A stretch of 64,000 bases of DNA from Phycisphaerae bacterium (GTDB lineage: Bacteria > Planctomycetota > Phycisphaerae > JAJVII01), in contig JAJVII010000039.1 in the NCBI GenBank assembly GCA_022072085.1, positions 1 to 64,000 on the forward strand, written 5' to 3'. Below are positions 58,846 to 64,000 of this stretch, in pieces (position 1 is the first letter of the stretch; each line of letters begins with the position of its first letter). Below the pieces are notes generated by a model that made no database searches, was not told where the DNA came from, and was given only the letters and a program-made list of their open reading frames with translations. Position numbers and translations under genes: made by a program.

Positions 58846-60105
58846 ATGACCAGCCGCCGCGGCGCCGGCCGCAGACATTCCGGATCGGTCTACCTGCTGG
58901 TGCTCGGCCTGTCGGTGATGCTGACGGTGCTGGGCATTGCGACGCTGTCGGCCGGCCGCATCGGCATGCGCTCGATGTCCGCGTCGCGCGACTGGATGAA
59001 GGCCCAGGCGCTGGCGAACTCGGCGGCCGAGCACGCCATGCTCCAGATCAGCCGCCACTCCGACTGGCGCAGCCTGTACAGCGGGCAGACGGTGCATCAG
59101 AGCCTGGGCGACGGGATGTTCTCCTGGCGGCTGGTGGACGAGACCGACGGCAGCCTGAACAACGGCGACTCCGACCCGTTCGTGATCCTGGCGACCGGAA
59201 CGGTCGGCCCGGCGAGCTACACGCTGCGGGTGCAGATGTCCGGCTCGTCCGGCAACGTGCTGGTGTCAGGCATGACGGTGGCCACGACGATCACGCTCAG
59301 CAGCGGGGCCGAGGTGGACAGCTACGACTCGAGCCTGGGCGACTACGGCGGCAGCAATGCGGGCGCCGAGGCGACCGTCCGGACCAACTCGACTTCCGAC
59401 GGCGCCGTGGCGATGGGCGCCAACTCGACGGTCCGCGGATCGGTCCAGGTGGGCCCGGGCGGGAATCCCGACGACGTCCTGAGCATGCACAACAACTCGG
59501 AGGTGACCGGCACGATCACCGCGATGCCGGAAGAGGTTGCCATGCCGACGGTCTCGGCGCCGACCGACCTGGGACCCAGCACCGGCGACATGAGCCTGTC
59601 GTCCAAGGCCACCCAACTCGTGACCGGCGACCTGCACGTCGGCAAGCTGTCGCTCAAGTCCAAGAGCACGCTTCAGATCAGCGGCGACGTGACGATCTGG
59701 GCCGAGGGTGACTTGAGCATTGCCAGCAACGCCTGCATTCAGGTGCTGAGCGGCTCTTCGCTGACGCTCTATGTCAGCGGGAGCATGTCGATCGCAAGCA
59801 ACGGCTCGACACGCAACGACACCTCGGACGTTTCCAACATCACATTTATCGGCCTGGGCTCCGGCGCGGTTTCCCTGACCAGCAACAGCACTTTTGAAGG
59901 CGTCATCATCGCCCCGAATTCCAGCATCACGCTGGCGAGCAACGCGCAGATCTTCGGCGCGGTGGTGGCCCGCGATATGTCGCTCTCATCCAACGCCGAG
60001 TTCCACGAGGACCGCCACATCACCAGCCAGGCCGACAAGGTCATCCTGGGAGAGGGCGGAGTCACCGCCCCCAAGCCCAGTGCCTGGGGCCGCGTCGTAG
60101 AGTAA
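58846..60105 (+). CDS. PilX-like protein with beta-solenoid of Ser/Asn repeats
   Basis: A 419-residue protein at the end of the pilus operon. The N-terminal helix (SGSVYLLVLGLSVMLTVLGI) is as in PilX. From about 150 on it is built of short beta repeats with Ser, Asn and Thr: MSLSSKATQLVTGDLHVGKL, LSIASNACIQVLSGSSLTLY, VSLTSNSTFEGVIIAPNSSI. This resembles polymer-forming/DUF7305 solenoids. It may be a large tip or adhesion subunit. It ends 16 bases from a convergent gene. Confidence 0.7.
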   Translation: MTSRRGAGRRHSGSVYLLVLGLSVMLTVLGIATLSAGRIGMRSMSASRDWMKAQALANSAAEHAMLQISRHSDWRSLYSGQTVHQSLGDGMFSWRLVDETDGSLNNGDSDPFVILATGTVGPASYTLRVQMSGSSGNVLVSGMTVATTITLSSGAEVDSYDSSLGDYGGSNAGAEATVRTNSTSDGAVAMGANSTVRGSVQVGPGGNPDDVLSMHNNSEVTGTITAMPEEVAMPTVSAPTDLGPSTGDMSLSSKATQLVTGDLHVGKLSLKSKSTLQISGDVTIWAEGDLSIASNACIQVLSGSSLTLYVSGSMSIASNGSTRNDTSDVSNITFIGLGSGAVSLTSNSTFEGVIIAPNSSITLASNAQIFGAVVARDMSLSSNAEFHEDRHITSQADKVILGEGGVTAPKPSAWGRVVE

Positions 60106-60121
60106 CAGGGGAGGCGGGGGA

Positions 60122-61315
60122 TCACTCGGGCTTGACGCCGGCCGGAGGCTTGGCCGGTTCGATTGGCACGGTTGCTGACGATTCGTGCCGGTAGAGATAC
60201 ACGCCCGTCGGTTCGGCCCACAGGATCACGCCATACTCGGGGATGAACGTGCAGACCGGCATCGGGTAGGTGCCGTACGGATAGTGAGCGGCGAAGTCCG
60301 GCACTTCGCGGTATTCGTTCCGGTCGCTGTCGAACTCGAACATCCGGGCCTTGACACCCGCTTTTCGGTCACTGGCCTTCAGGAACAGGTAGCGTCCGGT
60401 CTGCGGGTCGATGGTCAGCCTGTCGGCGCTGATGTGCATGGGCGCGGGCAGGTCCTTCAGCCGCTCGATCTTGCCTTCGCGCGTGATCCGCGCGACGACC
60501 CCAGGGTTGTTGTTGCCGCCGGCCATGAGCAGTTCGTGTCGGAACGGATTGTGCCGGAACAGGCCGTGATAACCGTCCACCGGGCTGGGGCCCAGGTCTT
60601 CCCACTTCTGCCGCTGATCGCTGAATATCCAATCGTGCTTGCCGAGGATGACCAGCCCGTCCATCGCGGAGAAATACTCGATGGCCATTCCCGTGAACCC
60701 GCTGTCCGGCGGCACGGGCGGCAGTTTGGTCCACTTGCCGGTGAGCAGGTCGTAATAGGAGATGCCGCCCTTGAGGCTCACGCCGGCCTTCTTGTCCTCG
60801 AAGCCGTTGTAGCGGTGATAGAAGCGGCTGCGCAGCGGGTCCAGCCCGTTGCTGCCGTAGATGTGGCCGAACGCGCTGCGGAAGCAGGGGTTGTCGCTGT
60901 TGCGGTCCAGTTCGATCACCCGCCAGGCGTTCTTCTCCTCCGAATAGGCGATGAACTGCCGCGTCTGCCGCAGGCCCATGTAGAGGAACTGGCCGGTGCG
61001 GCTGTCCCAGTGGGCGTCGTTGGTCCATCCGGCGATGTGCAGCCCGCCCGCGCCGCCGCCATTGCGGCCGCCGTCGACCTTGGGCGAACTCCACAGCCCC
61101 TTGGGCATGTCGGACTTCAGTTCGACCCACGCGCCGGGCTTCAGGCTCGCGGCCAACTTCGACAGTTCCGTCTTGCCGCGGCGGGACTGGACAGCCGCCC
61201 GGATCGCCGCCTCGGCGTCCGGCTGCGAGGTAGCCTCCGCCGCCCGCGCCGCCTGCGGGCCGAGCAGACACGCAAGAGTCATCGCCGCGATCGCCGACGC
61301 GATGGGCCTGGTCAT
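60122..61315 (-). CDS. Secreted kelch-like propeller protein
   Basis: A 397-residue exported protein. The signal peptide MTRPIASAIAAMTLACLLGP is preceded by GAGGAGGG. The mature part has kelch-type repeats, for example GGNNNPGVVARITREGKIE, YYDLLTGKWTKLPPVPPDSG and MFEFDSDRNEYREVPDF. It ends in a Pro-rich tail. No catalytic motif is recognised; binding of glycans or proteins is likely. It is a lone gene. Confidence 0.7.
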   Translation of the reverse strand: MTRPIASAIAAMTLACLLGPQAARAAEATSQPDAEAAIRAAVQSRRGKTELSKLAASLKPGAWVELKSDMPKGLWSSPKVDGGRNGGGAGGLHIAGWTNDAHWDSRTGQFLYMGLRQTRQFIAYSEEKNAWRVIELDRNSDNPCFRSAFGHIYGSNGLDPLRSRFYHRYNGFEDKKAGVSLKGGISYYDLLTGKWTKLPPVPPDSGFTGMAIEYFSAMDGLVILGKHDWIFSDQRQKWEDLGPSPVDGYHGLFRHNPFRHELLMAGGNNNPGVVARITREGKIERLKDLPAPMHISADRLTIDPQTGRYLFLKASDRKAGVKARMFEFDSDRNEYREVPDFAAHYPYGTYPMPVCTFIPEYGVILWAEPTGVYLYRHESSATVPIEPAKPPAGVKPE

Positions 61316-61515
61316 GAGCGCCCTCCTCGCTGGGACATGGATGGGCCGGTCCGGCGGGCGGCCGGTTCAACGGAGAGGGGGGGGATTCCCTGCGCCGTGT
61401 TTCCCAAACCCTTTCTAAAACAGGATTTATCGCCACAAGTCGCCATCAGAACAGGCTTTGCAGTTGGTCAGCCGTGAGCACAATTTGTCATGGATTCTCA
61501 CCTGTGATCACGCTG

Positions 61516-61534
61516 ATTGACACACTGTGTCAAT
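61516..61534. promoter_or_regulatory. Perfect short palindrome upstream of recombinase
   Basis: ATTGACACA-C-TGTGTCAAT is a 9-base inverted repeat with a one-base centre, in an AT-richer stretch (about 61400-61580) ahead of the recombinase remnant. It could be an operator or a recombinase binding site. The rest of this 264-base gap has no further feature. Confidence 0.45.
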
Positions 61535-61579
61535 CCCGCCAACCCCATCGGGGCGTCCTCCAAATCGGAGAAGACGACC

Positions 61580-62375
61580 ATGTCGAACTCGAAGAATAAC
61601 GGATCAATGGCGGCCGGTCAACGTAGACGAGTCGCCATTTACACCAGGTTCAGCACAGACGAGCAAAATGTCCGGAGCATTGATGCCCAGGTATCCTTCT
61701 GCCGACATTGGCTGGACACTACTGGATATGGGGGTTGCGAGGTCGAAATCTTCAGCGACGAAGGCGTATCCGGCGAGGTGCTTGAACGGCCGGGCATCGG
61801 CCAGGCCAAGTCGGCAATCGCGAGCGGCAGGATCGACCTTCTCGTTGCGGAGGATGTCTCGCGATTCTACCGCGACCGGGCGCAACCGGTTGTACTGGCT
61901 GGGCACTGCAAGGATCACCGAACCCGGTGTGTCGGCATCAATGACCATGGCGCCGACACAGACCAGGAAGGCTGGCAGGACGCCTTCGCCCGGGCCGGCG
62001 GCAAGCACGCTGCCTCCAACGAAGATACGTCCCATCGTATCCGGCGGTCGGCGGCTGACCGCTGGCGTCAGGGTTACGCGATGGGACCTGCCTATCCAGG
62101 CTACGAAAACGTCCCCGTCGACCGCGAAAAATACGACCGGACCCGCAAGGGGCCTTTCCGCATGGCCGTCATTCCGAAGTGGACGGGCATCCTTCAGGAA
62201 GCTTTCGAGAGAGTGGCCAGAGGCGACTCGCTGGCCACTGTCGCCGACTTTCTGACACGCCGTGGACTGCCGCGCCAACACAACGCGACGAGCAAGGCGT
62301 GGAAGGCGCATGCTGTCCGTGACCTGGTTACCAATCCGGTGTACGGCCGGGCTGCTGTCGGCGTCGTCATCGGGC
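61580..62375 (+). pseudogene. Serine recombinase remnant
   Basis: The start MSNSKNNGSMAAGQ has GGAG before it. The resolvase domain begins RRRVAIYTRFSTDEQNVRSI, with the catalytic Ser in TRFS, and continues to VAEDVSRFYRD. The frame then departs for about 35 bases (61870-61910), where the family sequence NRLYWL is found in another frame, and returns with RCVGINDHGADTDQEGWQDA. The recombinase domain follows to LVTNPVYG near 62350. There the similarity stops and the frame continues into antisense of the zinc-ribbon gene. Two compensating indels and a lost C-terminus make it a pseudogene. It marks a decayed mobile element. Confidence 0.7.
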
Positions 62376-62737
62376 GCCGGCTGACCCGGCCGGTAGACCG
62401 TCCCGCAGCTCTGGCAATGGACCTGCTCGTCGTCGTCCCAGACCAGTATGTCGGTCTCGTACTCGCCGCAGTTCGGGCAGGCGTCGTCCTCGGCCACCTG
62501 CCCGCCTTCGTCGGGCCTCTTGCTCTGGACGATGGTCAGCTGGAACTCGCTGCCGTCCTTCATGCGGACGACCAGCCCGGCGTTCCGCGTCAGCACCCCG
62601 GCGTCCTGGAAGTTGTCGATGCGGCTGGCGGTGGCCAGTTCGTCGGGCAGGCCCGCGTCGGCGCGGTCCTCGTCGTCCATGAAGGAAAGCTCTTCGAGCA
62701 GCGTCTTGAGGGCGTCCTGGAACTCGTTCTCGTTCAT
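62375..62737 (-). pseudogene. Truncated zinc-ribbon protein gene
   Basis: From the ATG at 62737 (AAGGAG at ideal spacing) the sequence reads MNENEFQDALKTLLEELSFM and so on, with DACPNCGEYETDI and VHCQSCGTVYRPGQ, giving two CxxC knuckles at about residues 87-90 and 108-111. After about residue 122 the similarity ends at the junction with the recombinase remnant; the frame runs on without real protein. The gene lost its stop by the rearrangement. I recall such small zinc-ribbon proteins in phage- and plasmid-like regions. Function unknown. Confidence 0.6.
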
Positions 62738-63390
62738 CGCGGTCTCCTTTGCGTTGGCGTTGGTCCTGAACACGAGCACATTGAGCCACATAAACTAGTG
62801 CTTGCTAAGCATGATTCCGGCAGAAATTCCGACATTTTTCCGGCCTGTAAGCTCTTGAAGGATGGCTGGTTATGGCGAAGGGCGAGATTCCTGGCGCGCA
62901 GGGTCAGGTTCCCGTGGCCGACGCGCCAGTCAGACGGCCCGGCGGTTTGCGCGAGAGGCGGCGTGGGCTTGGGCGGCGGGAAGGCGATGTCGGTTGGTCC
63001 GACGGGCGGGAGGTGCGTGCCTGTGTTGGGCGGGCGGGGATGCGGCAATGCAAAAGGGCGGGCAGGCGTCCCCCGACGGACGCCCATGGCTTGCGCACAG
63101 GCAAGCCGGCCCGCCCAATATCAAGAGCCGAAGCCGAGATTTCCAACTGCTGGTCTGACCCAAGTCCAAGGCACATCAACAATCACTGCGTCGGCACGAA
63201 TCCCACCGCTGAGGAGCCGAGAGAATAGTACGCTGCCACCGGTCCAGAATTCAAGTATGCCCTCAAGAATGGGTCCAGACCTCGAGGGTGCCTTGGCGGG
63301 TCTCACGGCGTGCGCCATTGTGGCCGCCGGTGAACCTTCACTGGTATTGTCTAGCCCTCCTCCCCCGGATTCGATCCGATGCATGGAAGA
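62738..63390. other. Intergenic region of the decayed mobile locus
   Basis: Some 650 bases without a convincing gene. The first 130 bases are AT-richer (ACATAAACTAGTGCTTGC). The only clear structure is the three-way palindrome at 63056-63116. An open frame of about 118 codons at 62872 has only Arg/Gly-rich text and is not accepted. Confidence 0.5.
63056..63116. ncRNA. Three-way-junction palindromic structure
   Basis: Outer stem GGGCGGGC (63056-63063) pairs with GCCCGCCC (63109-63116). Inside are two perfect hairpins: GGCGTCC/GGACGCC (63065-63071 with 63078-63084) and GGCTTGC/GCAAGCC (63088-63094 with 63101-63107), each with a six-base loop. The order gives a compact three-way junction. On the plus strand it is preceded by AAAA and followed by AATATC. 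It may be a structured RNA, a recombination target or a repetitive palindrome. Confidence 0.55.
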
Positions 63391-63963
63391 CTATTCGGGA
63401 CAGCAGGCTGTGAAGACATGATGCCACGCCAGGGCGCAGGCCTCCGCCGAGAAGGCTCCGGTCCTCAACAACTGGAGCTCGTAGATGAGCCATCGTCCCA
63501 GCCAGGACAGCAGGAGGGCGATGATGCCCGCGACGAAGATCCCGACACTTGAGCTGGCGGCGGAGATGTTAACGGCCACGAGGGCCAGCAGGATCACAAA
63601 GCTTGCGATTGCTACGGTCTTGGAGATGACTTTGACGGCCCGCTTGGGAATCCCCGCCTTGTACGGCAGTTGTGAACTGGCGCCGAGCACCAGGCCGACG
63701 AGATACGCGGCGACGACCTGCCAGGCGACCGTATTTCACTCACGATGCATCAATACGGCCGTGCAGGCCAGCGCGATGGCAACGACCAGCCCGTAGGCGG
63801 CCGAGTAGAGCATCCCGCTCAGCGACATGAACGATTCCAGCATGCCGGGCAGGATTCGCTTGTGCTGAAGCACCGTGGCTTCCTCCGCCCCCAGGTCCCA
63901 GCAGCGTTTCCATTGCGGCGCCGTCGATGGGCTGTCCTTCTTGGGTGAGTTCTTGGCGGCCAT
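63391..63963 (-). pseudogene. Four-helix membrane protein with in-frame TGA
   Basis: Starting at 63963 the frame encodes MAAKNSPKKDSPSTAPQWKR, a membrane segment LYSAAYGLVVAIALACTAV and then LMHRE followed by TGA at 63736-63738. The same frame goes on directly with NTVAWQVVAAYLVGLVLGAS, then VISKTVAIASFVILLALVAV and SVGIFVAGIIALLLSWLGRW. The continuing hydrophobic character on both sides suggests one protein of about 190 residues broken by a nonsense codon. Alternatively two genes exist, the second starting at a GTG (63690). No family is recognised. Confidence 0.5.
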
Positions 63964-64000
63964 GTAGTCACGGTGGCGGCAACACTGGCCCGACTTCTCG

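Noticed and set aside
62872-63228. 118-codon open frame
   Set aside because: Arg/Gly/Pro-rich without domain character, and it overlaps the three-way palindrome; more likely non-coding.
61400-64000. Prophage
   Set aside because: Only a decayed recombinase and a zinc-ribbon fragment are seen; there are no structural, terminase or lysis genes.

Overview
The window is GC-rich and gene-dense and most resembles a member of the Planctomycetota, probably class Phycisphaerae. The clues are many secreted proteins with Thr-Thr-Gln-Pro tails or linkers, beta-propeller and beta-helix secreted proteins, a ThuA protein, a sulfatase remnant, heparinase-like and rhamnosidase-like enzymes, and intergenic low-complexity repeat elements of kinds I associate with environmental genomes. 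This is inference; the window has no rRNA, and the only RNA gene I can call is a tRNA-Leu(CAA).

Layout. 1-3.6 kb: a secreted propeller protein, the C-terminal stump of a sulfatase, and a 3D-domain envelope protein. 3.70-4.84 kb: an IS630-family element with TA-flanked inverted ends and a transposase split over two frames. 5.0-7.4 kb: a two-gene unit for an octaheme cytochrome c of the hydroxylamine oxidoreductase (HAO) family and a polytopic membrane partner. 7.5-12 kb: an SGNH-esterase/beta-helix fusion and an overlapping pair of zinc metallopeptidase and D-Ala-D-Ala-ligase-like ATP-grasp. 12-19.8 kb: secreted protein, SLP-type phosphatase, dapF, cupin, twin M20D amidohydrolases, rhodanese lipoprotein. 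19.8-26 kb: hydrolase, ThuA, TPR-like membrane protein, M42-like peptidase, lectin-domain protein. 26-31.5 kb: yidD-rnpA, four-helix-bundle protein, a MoxR-type ATPase/VWA pair, a DRE-TIM aldolase. 32-39 kb: a zinc-cluster protein with a histone H1-like tail, a nucleotidyltransferase with a small partner, tRNA-Leu, ROK kinase, and an overlapping ppx-ppk polyphosphate pair. 39-50 kb: a glycan-degradation island (heparinase-like, GH with inserted CBM, DapA/NanA-sialidase fusion, GH78), also holding a DUF763 gene. 50-60 kb: a type IV pilus/type II secretion operon from a STAS protein through PilB, C, M, N, O, P and five pilin-like genes, but no secretin or prepilin peptidase. 60-64 kb: a propeller protein, then a degraded mobile region (serine recombinase remnant abutting a truncated zinc-ribbon gene), a compact three-way-junction palindrome, and a membrane gene with an in-frame TGA.

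How parts work together. The pilus genes form one assembly system, with terminators that appear to isolate the major pilin and the PilP-like gene. The island at 39-50 kb looks like it takes apart acidic, rhamnose- or sialic-acid-like polymers. dapF with two M20D genes suggests diaminopimelate or peptide processing. ROK-ppx-ppk suggests sugar phosphorylation and polyphosphate turnover. The most unusual items are the aldolase-sialidase fusion, the HAO-like gene pair, the H1-tailed protein, the modular repeat present twice in opposite orientation, and a repeat element inserted in frame in the DUF763 gene.
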